From NCBI GenBank assembly GCA_004194705.1, contig SADC01001034.1:124001-188000 (forward strand): DNA of 64,000 bases. Reading direction: 5' to 3'. Each line of letters opens with the position of its first letter. Within the stretch, counting starts at the first letter, position 1. The DNA comes from Ditylenchus dipsaci. Its lineage: Eukaryota > Nematoda > Chromadorea > Rhabditida > Anguinidae. A program made the position numbers and the translations under genes. Of the stretch, positions 20,954 to 34,500 are shown in pieces. The notes under the pieces were generated by a model that saw only the letters and a list, made by a program, of their open reading frames with translations, was not told the origin of the DNA and made no database searches.

Positions 20954-21179
20954 TATAAATTTTCCTCCCCTTTTAACACTAAAGATTATTCTGCTTCATC
21001 CTTGCAAAATTGCTTTATTTACCGAAAAAGTCCACTTACCGCTTTTTTAACTGGTGTCACAGCTATTTTTTCCTTGTTTGCAGCCGGGGGAAAGTTTTTT
21101 GAGCTGAAGGCGATGGGGCAACTGCATGATGAGTTTCATTTTTGACCACTTTCTCTCGGAGAAATCTGTAAAAGCTTCA

Positions 21180-21459
21180 TTAAAACCTTTCAAAACCTTC
21201 AAAAATCAACTTTTCATGGAGGCGCTTGACCTCGAAGCTGCTTTGCATCTGGGTCTTCAGAAAGGCTTTTAATTCAATTTCTTTGCGCTCATTCTCTTCC
21301 CTCAGACAGTCGGCATTTAGAGCTTTGAATGCTTCTTCCGGCGAAGGGTAATGCTTCTTCGGTAAGTTCCTGAAAAACAGGATTTGGGTTAGAATTAGAG
21401 ATATTATACTGGCGTCAAAATACATACTCCAGCTCTCTCATCTGATTTAGAATAGTATC
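21180..21459 (-). CDS. C-terminal exons of a charged, probably coiled-coil protein
   Basis: Exons 21,428-21,459 (after TTTTTGCAG) and 21,180-21,369 (after GTTTTTCAG) are separated by a 58-bp intron and join in frame through a split Glu codon. They encode DTILNQMRELE-NLPKKHYPS then PEEAFKALNADCLREENE, RKEIELKAFLKTQMQSS and FEVKRLHEKLIFEGFERF before TAA. Heptad-like spacing of Leu/Ala/Phe and high Glu/Lys suggest a helical coiled coil. Upstream exons are not found on the minus strand to 23,760. Family not recognised. Confidence 0.6.
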
Positions 21460-21489
21460 CTGCAAAAATATTGGTTTTGGGCGTGTAAT

Positions 21490-21755
21490 TCGTGCAGTTT
21501 AAATGGCGTAGAGGCGTTAGGGCCTTTTTTTCACTTTTTGGCGTTCTGCCCTATGTTATATTTTAGCCACTTAGGCCTTATTTTTTTAACTTAGGCTTAG
21601 GCTCAGGGTAGGCCAGCGCACGTTAGCCGGGACTAAAAAATGTCTTAAGAACCACAAAATGGCTTTAAAATAAAGCCTATGTGGCTAAAGTATAACATAG
21701 GGCAGAACGCCAAAAAGTGGAAAAAAGGGCCTAAAGGCTACGACCCGTTTAAATG
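21490..21755. repeat. Foldback (arms with GGCGTTCTGCCCTATGTTAT)
   Basis: Arms of about 85 bp, GGGCCTTTTTTTCACTTTTT to TTAGCCACTTAGGCCTTA, are mirrored by 21,660-21,750; the loop holds TTAGGCTTAGGCTCAGGG. Confidence 0.65.
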
Positions 21756-21772
21756 ACCCAGTCTCTTCCTTA

Positions 21773-22110
21773 TCATGGCAATTCGAAAGGTTTGAATGCG
21801 CGCGGGACCACCACATTTTGTCAATAATAATTTCGATATGTATTTTTGTTTAGAAAATGAATTTGTAAATTTGTTCAAAATTTAGAATCATTCAGTAGTC
21901 GAGCCCAACGTTGCTTGACAATGCCAGATCGGACATCTTATCCGCCTTTAGCTGCTCCACAACTATCACTGCCTTAAAGTGCTTTATATCGAGTATAAAA
22001 TTACGTTTAAAACTTAAAATGCAAACGAAAAAATAATTCGAAAACATTATTGACAAAATACATGTGGTCCCACGCCTATTCAAACCTTTGAAATTGCCAT
22101 GATAAGGAAG
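21773..22110. repeat. Foldback (arms with GCAATTCGAAAGGTTTGAAT)
   Basis: ATCATGGCAATTCGAAAGG mirrors CCTTTGAAATTGCCATGAT; arms of about 80 bp around an AT-rich centre. Confidence 0.65.
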
Positions 22111-22330
22111 AGACAGGGTCCTTTAAACAGGAAATAAGGAAAACTATTATGTTTACAAAGGCAGTTTTGACCACCGTAGGCAGGTTTAGGAGAATAAATA
22201 GTTTCTATCCGCGTGCCTCTGTATCTGTAGAGATGTCTGTAGGTTATTAGATTGCGAAGGAGCAGATGGTTAACAATGTGAAACCGGGCTTTTGGTCAGA
22301 ATTTTTGGTGAAAAAATTAGGTTCCTTTTA

Positions 22331-23296
22331 TACAGTGCGTATCATAATGATAGGAAAACACGAGTTTTTGCAAAATAGTTAAGTTTTTTGTTCAAAAAAT
22401 TCCTATTTTTCAAACACAATGTTGAATTACATCAAAATGATGCTATTCGTGATAAAAAAAAAGTGGTTGGTCTTGAGTGGAAATTTTTTACGCCCGCTAA
22501 ACCGAAAAAATGCCGTATCATTATGATAGGAACTTTTAGTAAAAACACGTTTATTGACTCTATAACATAACCATTTGGATTAATAACAGATTTACAATTT
22601 AAGCCCTGAATCTTAGCTACAATTTGGTAGATCAAGCTCTTCTTTTTGATTATTCCGAGAAAAGTTATGACCATCAACAAAAAATTGTCGATTTCTAGTC
22701 AAAATCAAAGTAAATATAAGGAAAATGGTTGTTTGATCGCATAAATACTGACTTTTGTTAAAAGTTTCAATATCGAAAGCTATCAATTAATGCATTTTTT
22801 GAAAGCTTAATAATTTCTCTACAAAATGACATATCAACCTTTTTCAAAAGATTGCAAAAAGCCTAGAAACGGACGGTTGAAGTTGAAAGAAGTAAGAATG
22901 TCCTAAAATAAGGCAGAAATAGAGGTTTGACTAGAAATCGACAATTTTTTGTTGATGGTCATAACTTTTCTCGGAATAATCAAAAAGAAGAGCTTGATCT
23001 ACCAAATTGTAGCTAAGATTCAGGGCTTACATTGTAAATCTGTTATTAATCCAAATGGTTATGTTATAGAGTCAATAAACGTGTTTTTACTAAAAGTTCC
23101 TATCATAATGATACGGCATTTTTTCGGTTTAGCGGGCGTAAAATTTCCACTCAAGACCAACCAATTTTTTTTTATCACGAATAGCATCATTTTGATGTAA
23201 TTCAACATTGTGTTTGAAAAATAGGAATTTTTTGAACAAAAAACTTAACTATTTTGCAAAAACTCGTGTTTTCCTATCATTATGATACGCACTGTA
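22331..23296. mobile_element. Long-arm foldback with Tc1-like ends (966 bp)
   Basis: TACAGTGCGTATCATAATGA and mirrored TCATTATGATACGCACTGTA, with TA edges. Arms of about 350 bp are nearly identical. The internal TATCATTATGATAGGAACTT repeats the terminal motif halfway along each arm. No transposase ORF. The CAGTGCGTATCATAATGA end is typical of Tc1/mariner-type elements. Confidence 0.75.
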
Positions 23297-23760
23297 GCTC
23301 CCCCCATACTCGGTTTTTTTGAAAAGTGACCCAAAATCACCTCCCGAACTCATTTTTTCTGTTCGGCACGATGAGAGAAGCATTCCTAAACACGTTCTGA
23401 TTAAAAAATTTTTGCCGCTATTCCACCGAAAACGCGAATATGGGGAGGGGGAACTATAAGAGTGCCAAGTTTAGATGGAGTAAGTCAGTTTGTGTAATAA
23501 TGACTTTTGGAAATTAGGTGAATCGAATAATTTGAAGGAAAACTTTTGCCCTGAAAATGCCGTCGATGAGTCAAGGCGATGAACAGAATAAGTGATGGAT
23601 ACGCTAACCTTACCCGAGTTTTTAAAAGCGATCCGGAAGGTTGGATTTTTTTTATCAAGAAAAGTTCATTAAAAATTTCAAAATGGATTGAAATTATCAG
23701 ATGATATAATGAAATTGTTCATTATTTTGACATCCTTCTAAATTCATTTCCCACAAATAG
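23297..23760. other. No firm gene
   Basis: A plus-strand stretch near 23,597-23,640 (MDTLTLPEFLKAIRK followed by GTTGGA) could be an exon but has no clear acceptor or partner. Confidence 0.3.
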
Positions 23761-23761
23761 C

Positions 23762-25350
23762 TACAGTCGACTCTCGATATAAGCACACATTGGAGTCAAT
23801 TTGGTTGGTCAGCAAAGAAATAGGGCAAATAATACCTTCGATATAAGCACACTCGATATAAGCACACCCTCGGGCCGGTCCCAGGCTAGTAAAACTCCCT
23901 CGATATAATGGCTCATTTATAAACGTTGTCGTTGTCGTCGTCGTTGGAATATTTTTTTTAAAACCCTTTTTTTCGCCAACGACGACGACAGCGACAACGG
24001 CGACCTATTTATAAGAAATCCAACGACAACGACGACGCCAAGGACAACGAAATTTTTTATTCAAAAATGGACAAATTTCGCATTCTCAGACGAGATTCCT
24101 AGGGGAAACGTGTGGAGAAAACTAGTTAATCCTTGAAATTCTGACTTAAAATGCAAAATTTGTCTAATTTGGAATAAAATATTTTGTTGTGGTTGGCGTC
24201 GTCGTTGTCGTTGGCGTTGTCGTTGTCGTTGGCGCAAAAGTGCCTTTATAAACATTTTTTCCAACGACAACGATAACGACGACAACGACAACGTTTATAA
24301 ATGAGCCATAAGCACATCCGCTTATTATGGGATAAAACGTTAACTTTGAATCGTTAATAAGGCGTTAAAATCTTGCCACGAAATATTTTCATTTCAAAAA
24401 AGGGTTCGTACTCATTTGCGCGCACTCATTTGCGCGCAGTCATTTGCGCGCAAATCAATTTCTCTCGAATTTTTCTTATTGAAAACTATTGTATTTCATT
24501 CAGAAGCGTGCCCCAAATACAGTCTCATAGTACCAAAATACTAAAACCAAAAAAAAAACTCAAACACACCACGGGGTAGCTGAGTGCTTTAACCACATGA
24601 ATGGTTATACATTTGTTTCATGTACCAACAAAACCAAGTGGTCGTCCACTTGGATCAAATGAATATTCACGTTTTTGAGTTTCAAAATCTGCTTTCTGCA
24701 CTAATTCGAGCATTCTAAAAATGGTTTGACAGCAGTGTTCCAAAACACAGAAACAGGATAAGAACATAACAGAAGTGACACATAAACAGAATTTTTTGAA
24801 AACAGAAACATAACAGAATTATGTTCTGTTTCTGTTCTCAACCAGAAACAGAACAGAATTCTGTTATGTTTCTGTTTTCAAAGAATTCTGTTTTCTTTCT
24901 GTTTCTGTGATGAAGAAATTCTGTTTTCTTTTATGTTCCTTGCCCAAACCAATTCTTTTTTCGTGACTATTTATTGCTCGAAAGTTTTTTGTTTCCGAGC
25001 TCCGATGATTATGTTCAATCCTTCAGGACCCAATGTCAAGTACTGCTGCTTACTTGTCGCAATCAAGTAATTCGAATTTACTTACTTAGGAGCTAGATGA
25101 ATTGAGTGGTAAAACTTTTGCTGGCACCAAGTGGAACAAGATGGGCTTTTTTGAACGAAAAACAGAGTAAACTCACAAATTTCTTTTCAGTTATTTAACT
25201 TTTCGGTTGTTATGTGTCTGAAATAAATCTTCGATATGATGTGATTTTTCTCGATACTTTTTGGTCATTCTCTTTTAAAAAAGATCACTCTCGATAAAAG
25301 CACACTTTTGCCCGGTCCCCAGAGTGTGCTTATATCGAGAGTCGACTGTA
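23762..25350. mobile_element. Pogo-type TA element (word ATAAGCACAC) with nested repeats
   Basis: TACAGTCGACTCTCGATATA mirrors TATATCGAGAGTCGACTGTA. CTCGATATAAGCACAC occurs three times at the left, GATAAAAGCACAC and GTGTGCTTATATCG at the right, with GGCCGGTCCC. Nested inside: a GTTGTCGTTGTCGTCG foldback (23,910-24,310), a word-array end GGTTCGTACTCATTTGCGCG (24,403), part of a CCAAGTGG element (24,634) and an ACAGAA array (24,731-24,935). A second pogo-like end (TACAATCGAACCTCGCTATA) starts at 25,352. Confidence 0.8.
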
Positions 25351-25571
25351 CTACAATCGAACCTCGCTATACCATAACTCAAGGGCGTCATGGCACATAA
25401 CATTACATAATATTTTGGCTTAGAAACCTAATAATTTTAAATGCGATCAACAATCTTGTTTATTATGGAAAACCTATTTAATTTTGCCAACCACAAATCA
25501 CCGAGCCACACAAGCAAAAATACTAACTGGACATGATCAATCTAATAAGTTCACTTTTTTGTTCATATTAT

Positions 25572-28500
25572 CTATCCCTTGATGAACTTGACACCCTTCT
25601 CTATGTTCTTTTGAAGCTCTGGAATGGCTGTCTGCACCAATTGCTCCTCATACTTGCTCAGAGTTCCATAGCCATGCACTTTCTCCGCACCATTTGGACC
25701 TAGTTCCACTGGAGAAGCGAAGTAGTCCACACCTTGACCACATTGGAATGCACATAGGCACAGTGCACACTCTTCTCGCCTTTTAGTGCTTTTACCAAAG
25801 CGTCCACGAAGCGGGCTCCGGCATGTGCCATGGACAGCGTAGCGGACCCCTTAAGTTAAATACACATTTTTTATTCACCGAAAAATATGTGATTATATAA
25901 TAATACAACAAAAACTTACAGCTCCAGCCTTAGCTTTGACAACTTCGGTGCCAGCGTCTTGGATGCGTTCAGTCAGAGCCTTGATTTCCTGCTCGCTGAA
26001 GTTGACCGATGGTTTGACCTGGGAAAGCAGGGGAATGATGGTAACACCTGAGTGACCTCCGATTACTGGCACTTCTGTGTGGTTCACATCCAGCTTCTGA
26101 AAGCCCATATGTGATAAAGCCACCATACAAAAATTTTAACCACTAAACATACCTTGAGTTCAGCGATGAAAGTGTGGGATCGTACAATATCCAGAGTGGT
26201 AACCCCGAAAATGCGCTTGGGATCAAAAACATCATTGTTCTTGTAGACTTCAGCAGCAATGGGCACAGTGGAGTTGACAGGGTTGGTGATAATAGCCAGA
26301 AATGCTTTAGGGCAGATCTTAAAAATAAATCTGGTAAATTTATTTCATTTTCTCTACCATCCAACCGACCTTGGCCGCTTGCTCCGCTAGGTCACGCACC
26401 ACTCCGGCGTTGGTGTTGAATAGATCGTCTCGGGTCATTCCTAAATGTGCTTTTACGGTAGATAAAATGTGAGATCTTTTGAGAGCCATTTCAGAAAAAT
26501 TTATTTTTTATTTTACTTTTCGCATTAATAATTTTAACCGTTGGCATTTTATGCCACCACTAAATAGTAATTTCGTGCTAAAAGTTCTAGCAGTTATACC
26601 GTAAACTACATGAATGTGATGACCGAAGATGTCTTTATACAGAGTAATAGCTAATTAGAAACGTTGTCGCCATTGGATAAAAGCTTTTAAATCAGGGTCA
26701 CGGATCTGTATTTATGAAAAAGAGTTATACTTACTTTGGTACTCTTAATCTTTTTATTTATAACTAAATGTCAATATTTTATTTTGGGACTCTTAAAGCG
26801 TTACTCCTCATTTGCGCGCACTCATTTGCGCGCAACTCAATTTATTCGGTCTTTTCGGGCGGCACCAAATCCATCCACACCGAGTTCATCCAGAAAAAGT
26901 TGTCTCGGCGCGAAATGTTTTGTAGCTCCCCGGTGAATTCATCATGGTCAGATCCACCTCATAACAAGGCCTTAAAGGTACCTAGGTGATGGTACCCAGG
27001 TGGTGGTACCCAGTTGGTGAACTAAGGCAATGACCAGATATCGGTACTCAGGTGGAAGTTTCTAGTTAGTGGTACTTGGGTGGTGTTAGATGGTATTTTC
27101 TAAGTAATGGCATTTAAATGGTAGTACTCAGCGGGCAGTAGCAAGGATGTATATTAGACCATTCTGCACTAATTCGAGCGTTCAAAATATGGTTTGACAG
27201 TAGTAAATTAACGTTTTGCGAGATTTATGAAAAAATGTAAAACACCATCAAAACGTTATTTACTGCTGTCGAACCATCAAGTAATTTCGAGTAATATTCG
27301 ATATTTTTCGAGTTTCGAGTATCGAGTCGAGTACAGTGCAGAAAACAAGTTTTGAAACCCAAAAACGTAATTTTTTGATCCAAGTGGACGACCACTTATT
27401 TTCTTGGCACATGAAACAAACATATACCCATTCATTTGGCTGGAGTAATCAGCTGCCCTTGGTGTGTTTGAGTTTTTTTTGGTTTTAGTTTTTTGTACTA
27501 TGAGACCGTATTTGGGGCGCGCTTCTGAATGAGATAAAATAGTTTTCAATTAAAAAAAATAAGAGAGAAATTGAGTTGCGCGTAAATGAGTGCGCGCAAA
27601 TGAGTATGAACCCTTAAAAGGGACAATACTTTTTTCTGGCGCAAAAACACTTTTTTTTGGCGCAAATATACTTTTTTTTTGGCGCAAATTTTTTTTTTGC
27701 GTCATTAGATTGAAAATTTTTTAACTTTTTTAAAACGTTTAAACATCATCATGTAGCCCTGCGACTCTAGTTTCTAATGAGGTATCATTTACTGCATCAT
27801 CTTCAAAAAATGTGATACAAAATGTAAAATTATGAACAAAATTAGAACAACAATTTGGTTCATACTTTTAGCTTTTTGTATTACATTTTCTGAAGGTGAT
27901 GAAATGAACGATACCTCATCAGAAACTACTGGAGCAGGGCTACATGATGATGTTAAAACTGTTGAAAAAAGTTGAAAATTTTCAATCTAATGACGCAAAA
28001 CAAAAATTTGCGCCAAAAAAGTGGATTTGCGCCAGAAAAAAGTATTGTCCCTTAAAAGGGGGTTTACACATCGAGTAGCGAATATTTTGAATTCTCAGGT
28101 TGAAATCCCCCTGGGTGCACACCTATATTTTTTATACCTTTAGATGAGTTAACTCGTTTCTAGGGCCAAAAACAATCGAAGAATAGATTGGAATCATTTC
28201 CAGCACTGCTTTGCTGTCAGCAAATACCTTAAATTTTGTGATTTCAAACAAATGACTAGACTGGGCGAGTCGAGTACTTGAAATCAAGTAATTTCGAGTA
28301 ATATTCGATATTTTTCGAGTATCGAGTGGAGTACTCGAAAATTTCAAGTTTTGAATACCGAGTCGAGTATTCGACTCGAAAATTTCAAGTGTCAAGCATC
28401 GAGTCAAGTACTCGAAAATTTTAAGTTTTAAGTATAGAATTATATGATCGAAAATGTGCTCGTGGACCGCATTTATTCTCTTTATGGCTTTCCTATGCTT

Positions 28501-31500
28501 ACTAACTTCGAATAATTAAATTTTCATCCAAAATTTCGACCAAAATTTCACTTGAAATCGAGTAATTCCGAGTACTATTCGAAATTTTTCGAGCATCGAG
28601 TCGAGTACTCGAAAATTTCGAGTACTCGCCTACCCTACAAATGACCATCAAATCGAGGAAAACCAGGCAGAAGCCATATACTTTGGTTTTCATCACCTCC
28701 TCCTCTACCTATTTTGTTGACTTCTCATAGGGTGATATCAACTTTTTAGAGTCTGAATTTCATGAAAAATCACATTGAAATATTTTGGCACCCACATCAA
28801 TTTATAAATTGGAGTGGCTTGCACAGGTTTGACCCAGCCAGGAAAGAGTATGTTTGCAGAGTAGGAATATATGGAATCGAACATTTTTCAGTTTTTTTTT
28901 ACTTTTAGCTTCCATTTCATAGTAATCTTTGTTTGATAGCTCAAATGAAAGCCTAACATCAGGGCTACACATTGGCGTATAAAAACATATATATTAGAGA
29001 AAAGGTTAGAAAATTTTACTAAAAATATTCTGGCTTGCAGGGCTTGAGGCTAGTAGCTTGTAGGCTATATTTCAGTTTGTAGGCCCTAGGCTTTCGTTTG
29101 GCTATTATACAGCGGAAGAATACTTGAAGAATACAAGATGTCTCAAGAAATTCCACCGATTTGAAATGGCCATAACTTTTTTTGTAGGCCGTTTCTTGAA
29201 ATTCCGTGAACGCGAATCGACTCAAAATTTAATGAGAATCTTTTTTGGTATATAATGTCAAAAACACGATATTTGCTTGGTCCCCTGTGGTTTGGGCGTA
29301 GCAACAGGAAGGACCAAGAAAATATCGTGTTTTTGACATTATATACCAAAAAAATTCTCATCAAATTCTGAGTCGATTTGCGTTCACGGAATTTCAAGAA
29401 ACGGCCTACAAAAAAAGTTATGGCCATTTCAAATCGGTGAAATTTTTTGGAACATCCTGTACTATCATTTTCTTAAAAACGTCAACGTAAGCACGTGAGT
29501 ACCGTAATTACAGAAAACCTGGATAGCAAGCGTACCTTGCGGCTTGAAGGGCGGGTATCCAGCGATATCGACTTAATTGCGTTTTGTAACTAGGCACCTA
29601 TAAGGCGCCTTGCAACTTTGTACGATATACTGAGGACCCTAGTACTAGAGCTAAAATCTAAGAAAAACGATCTAAAATATCCAGTTCCGTGCCATCCTGC
29701 CTCAGTTCGAAACAATGGCGCCTCCCACCGCCGCAACATTTCCAGTGTATTTTTTTGCACGGGGTGAACTCGAGTCGAACAGTTAGATGCCTTACAACCA
29801 TCTAGAAAACAGGAAGTGACAGTTAAGAATGGAATAAATACCAATCAAAGCTGTGTGAAGAACCCAAAATCATGGATTTGCGAATAAAACAAAGGTTTAA
29901 GCTAGTCTTGGCTTTTTAGTCTGCTCCAATAGCTTATAAAACCCTATGTTGATAGTTTAGTTTGATAGCCAACAGCCTGAGCATCATTCTAATACCGAGA
30001 TTGTACACAAAACACAAAAAATGGAGAAAAAATAGGGGGACTTAAACCTGAGAGTTCAAATTATTCGTCAAACGCGGGCTCCGGGCCGGTTTTTCGTGTC
30101 AAAAAAAAGTTAGAGTCATAAAACAAGATGCCGTTGATCAGGTTTGGTATAGAAATTCAACAGCTTTAAAATGAGCCATAATGTGCACAGAGCTTCAATA
30201 ATTATTGTAGAGATAAACCCGTTACGGGCCCGGGCTCGGCCCGGCCGTGTCCACCCCTGCGGTGGCACACAAATTCCAAAGAAAAAAGTTCCAAACGAGT
30301 AATTCTCCAAACATAATTTTCCAGTAAAGAATTTCCCAAATGAGCACTTCGCCAAACGAGAAATTCTCCTAGTGAGCAATTTTCCAAACGAGAAATTCTC
30401 CAAAGAAAATTTTTCCGGACGTTTAATTTTACAAAGACAACGTTTCAAATGATGAATAATGTATTTTAAAAGTGTCAGCTTAACCCTAACAGTACCGGAA
30501 AAAAACTAGCGTTGTATACCGTGGGGTCAATATGACCCCAAACAAAAAGTAGTCAAAATAGTTCCAAATTTTCGAATTTATTCCACAAAAAGTAAATGAC
30601 TTTATTGATCACTACACTCATAACAAACTGAATGACCAACACATGTAAATTTTTGACAATTACTACATTTTGATGACACTTTTTTTATCGATTTCTCTTG
30701 GGCACAAATAGCATCGACCACGTTTGCTTCCTGATGCTGTTTGAGGATTTGGCATTGTTCTTGGAGGATTCACCACGGGCAAAGTGCAAGCTAATGTTTG
30801 ACCAAGCTCTTCAAGAAATAGATGACGACGATGCCGCTTACCAACGTGATAACCAGGATTGATTTTTGACCAGATCACAAATGCATTGACAGCAGCAATG
30901 TCCAACATATTGTAAAATATAACCTATAAAATAAGAGATATTTGTAAGAAAGACACTACCATAGGCTACCATAAACACTACCATAGGCCAGCGACAAGTC
31001 TTCCTTTTCGTAGAATATGTTCGTACCATTTGATCCAAGGTGTCTACTTCACCTGAGATAAGCAGTCATGTAAAGCCTAAATATCCAAACAAAATTAACT
31101 TTGGTTGCATTGTAGTCTGTAATTATTTCAGGCTTTTTCTGCTCACTACTTGAAACTTTTGCGTTATGATGCATCGTGCTTAGAAGGATCACTGGCTTTC
31201 TCCCTTTATTTGGACAGTATGAAACCAGAGTAGCTTTTTCTTGAAACCCGAAAACAGAGGAATACGATTCACGACCACGTTAGCTAAAGCAGTAAAACAA
31301 TTCAATGACTACTTTTCATACTTATCAAAATTATTGATTTACCGATAAAAGATAACGGAACTTCTCCTAAATGACCAAGCATTACTGAACAATTTCCGAA
31401 GTCAAAAACAAATCGATAGAGCTCTCAATGGAATCCACTCGGTGAATTGCATAGGCTGTTACTCCCTCTTTCTGCTTCAGGACATTTTCGGCTGACAATC

Positions 31501-34500
31501 TTTCCCGATTTGCTGGAGGCTGAGAATTCCAAACTTCTTTCCCATTCTTAGACGCATACGACGGAACCACTTCCACTTCTTCACCACCACTGAGAGATTC
31601 GCTACTACTGGAAGCATCACCGCTGAGAGGGTCGATTTCACCTTCATCCGACGATGGCCCATATTCACTTGGAAAATCTTCGCTACTTGAGCTACTAGGC
31701 ATCGGTCTAAAAAGGAGAAATGGAGATATAGAAACAACTAAAATAATGAAATAGTATATTGGGGTCATATTGACCCCACGGTATACACTGCTGCTTTTTC
31801 ATACACCAACAAAAATAAATCGCCCAATCATAGGAAAAGTAATCAAAATGTAGCTAACAAAAAGACAAACAAATTCAGAAAAAATCAGCCTTTCACAATG
31901 TCTAAAAAAAAATTTACAGCTTTTTCAAAAGTGCTTTGGGTCACATTGACCTCATGGTGGTGTTAGGGTTTAATTAATAAGTAATTATCCAAATTATAGT
32001 TTTAGCAAGAGTTAGTAGTTTTAGCAGGAAGTTTAGCAAGTTTATCAATCATATCCACCGCTAGAATCCGAAATTTTGTGTTTAGCTGAAAGCATCTGAA
32101 AATCATCATACCTTATCTAAAATCATGTTCTAAACATGGTTTGATAATTTTTAAACATCGATTTGACTTGCAACAACGTCAGTTCTGGAATAGTGTACCA
32201 TAGGGTCTCCAGGTAGTGCTCAGGTTTTAGTACCTGGCAGTGGCGTACGCAGGAATTTCTGACGGGGGGGGCACCAGGCCATTTTCAGGCCATTTTACCT
32301 ACACCGTTTTTCAAATTTTTGAGGCCATTTTACCTACACCGTTTTGAAAAATCTGACGGGGGGGGGAACCGATAAGGAAAAAATTTGACGGGAGCGGCAC
32401 GTGCCTCCCGTAAAAATCATTGTACCATATCTAGAATCATGTCCTGAACAAGGTTCGATAATGCTAAAAAGCGATTTCAAATTCTTAAAGTAATGTATTA
32501 CTGTATTAGAACCAGCAATGTATTAGAACCAGCAACTAGTAAAATACTCCAATTCCAAATCCTTTACCAGATTCCTGAACGAGCAACGCAAGAATGTTTC
32601 CCTTGACTTTAAAAACCTTTTGAAGTTTTGACAGCCGATAAATATCGGTCAAACAGAATTAGGAAGCTTCAGACCTTGATATTTCATAATCTCAAAAATC
32701 TTTATTAGTAAATTCCTCGTTTGGAAAATTCATCGTTTGGAGAATTTCTCGTTTGGAGAATTTCTCGTTCGGAGAATTTCTCGTTTGGAGAATTTCTCGT
32801 TTGGAAAATTCCTCGGCTGTACCCCGAAATTTACCGTATTTTCTCTAATAATGACCCCCTCTCTAATAATGACCCCCCCCTTATTTTTGACTAGGATTTC
32901 AGATTTAAGCCCATTTTTGATTGACAATTTCGGGATTTTTGAGGGGTTGAAAATAATGACCCCGGGTCATTATTAAAGAAAATACGGTAAGCGGCATTTT
33001 GCTAACTGGTCGATTTGCTGAGCGGTCGTTTTGCCAAGAATTTTTTTGCTAAACGACAAATTGCTAAGAATTTTTTGTTAAGGCGCCCATTTGCTAAGAA
33101 TATATTTGCTAAGGCATTCTTTTCTTAAATCCCGATTTGCTAAGAACTTTTCTGCCTTTTTGTACTTTCCCTTTTTCTCAATGTTCTGCTAGGGATTAGA
33201 GATTTTTCCGACAGACATTTTTCCGCCGATTTTTTTTGTTTCTTACTGATTTCAACGTGGTATCTAGTAAATTGATATTTTCTGATTGTGTCCAAACTAC
33301 CACAACCATCCTAAACCACCTCAAGTACCCTAAAACCACCCTAAATGCCCAAACCAAACCCAAACCTGAAAAATTAAAATTTCTTGAAAATAAAAAATAA
33401 TCCATTTTTTCTAACTTAAAATTGCGTGGGCAATCGGGTTTGCTAAGCCCAAAGTTGCGATTTTACACACCCTAACTTCAATACCTGGTGTAGGTATCAC
33501 CTGGCCAGGTGGATGTCCACCTGGATGGCCTTAAAATAAAAAAGTTCATTTAAATACAAAAATCTAATTTTCCAACCAAAAAAATTTGTGAATAATCGGA
33601 CTTAATAGTGAATAATCGGACCAAAATCACCTACCCGATCCCAAATCTAGGGTTGGGTACCACCTGGACAGGTTGATATCGAGGTAACTCAAAAGTAGGG
33701 GTATATTCACCCAAATGACCTGAAAGGTCAAACGTTAGTCTTTTTATATCTGAAATCACGGTAAAAAAAGGTATGCACCCAGGTGGATTCGAACCAGCAA
33801 CCTCGGCGGTGGATATCCAAGTGGTCGTCCACTTGGATCACATTTTTTTCTTATTTTGGGTTCTAAGATAATTTTTCTGAACTAATTCGAGCATGCTGAA
33901 GATGGTTTGACAGTGTTAAAATCACGTTTTATCGAGAAATTTTTCAGTTATCGTAAATTCTTGATTTTGATAAATCAAGAGTTCACAATAACTCTAAATT
34001 TATCGATAAAACGTGATTTTACCACTGTCAAACCATCTCAGCATGCTCGAATTAGTGCAGAAAAATTGTTTTGGAGCCCGAAACGTAAAAAAAAATTTTT
34101 GATCCAAAAGGACGACCGCTTGGATAGCCAACGCCGAGGATGCTGGTTCGCATCCATCTGGGTGCATATCTTTTTTATCATAATTTTGAGTGTTTACTTG
34201 GCGAAGAGGTCCATATACTCATCACCAAGGTTACTGGTTCGAATCCCTCTGGGTGCAATCAGTCCAGAGTAGGAGACCCCGATTCAGTTAAAACCGTTTT
34301 TAGAACATGATTTGGATTGAATCGTTTGGGTTTTAAGGTCTGTACCCCGAAATTTAGCCGAACTGAAGAAGATATAGCTTAACAAACAAGATCTTTATCA
34401 AAAAAACTATTTAGCAAAAAAATTCTTAGCAAAACGACCATTTAGCAAGTTGACCACTTAGCAAATCGCCGCTTAGATTTCGGGGTACACCCAATTCCTC

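Larger units (their letters stand above)
32815..34492. mobile_element. Word-array element, word TTTGCTAAG, 8-bp duplication AATTCCTC (copy 1)
   Basis: Ends GGCTGTACCCCGAAATT and mirrored AATCTAAGC-like ... CGGGGTACACC, followed by TTTGCTAAGCGGTCG words (32,990-33,150; mirrored at 34,380-34,475). AATTCCTC flanks at 32,807-32,814 and 34,493-34,500. A TA element (32,832-32,989) interrupts the left tip, and a CCAAGTGG element (33,818-34,118) the interior. The interior carries tRNA B-box-like GGTTCGAATCC (34,236-34,246). A second copy is at 49,889-51,465 in the opposite orientation. Confidence 0.85.

Noticed and set aside
23762..25350. GTCGTCGTTGTCG region as an expanded trinucleotide gene
   Set aside because: It is a foldback with mirrored arms inside a pogo-type element, not part of a reading frame with splice sites.
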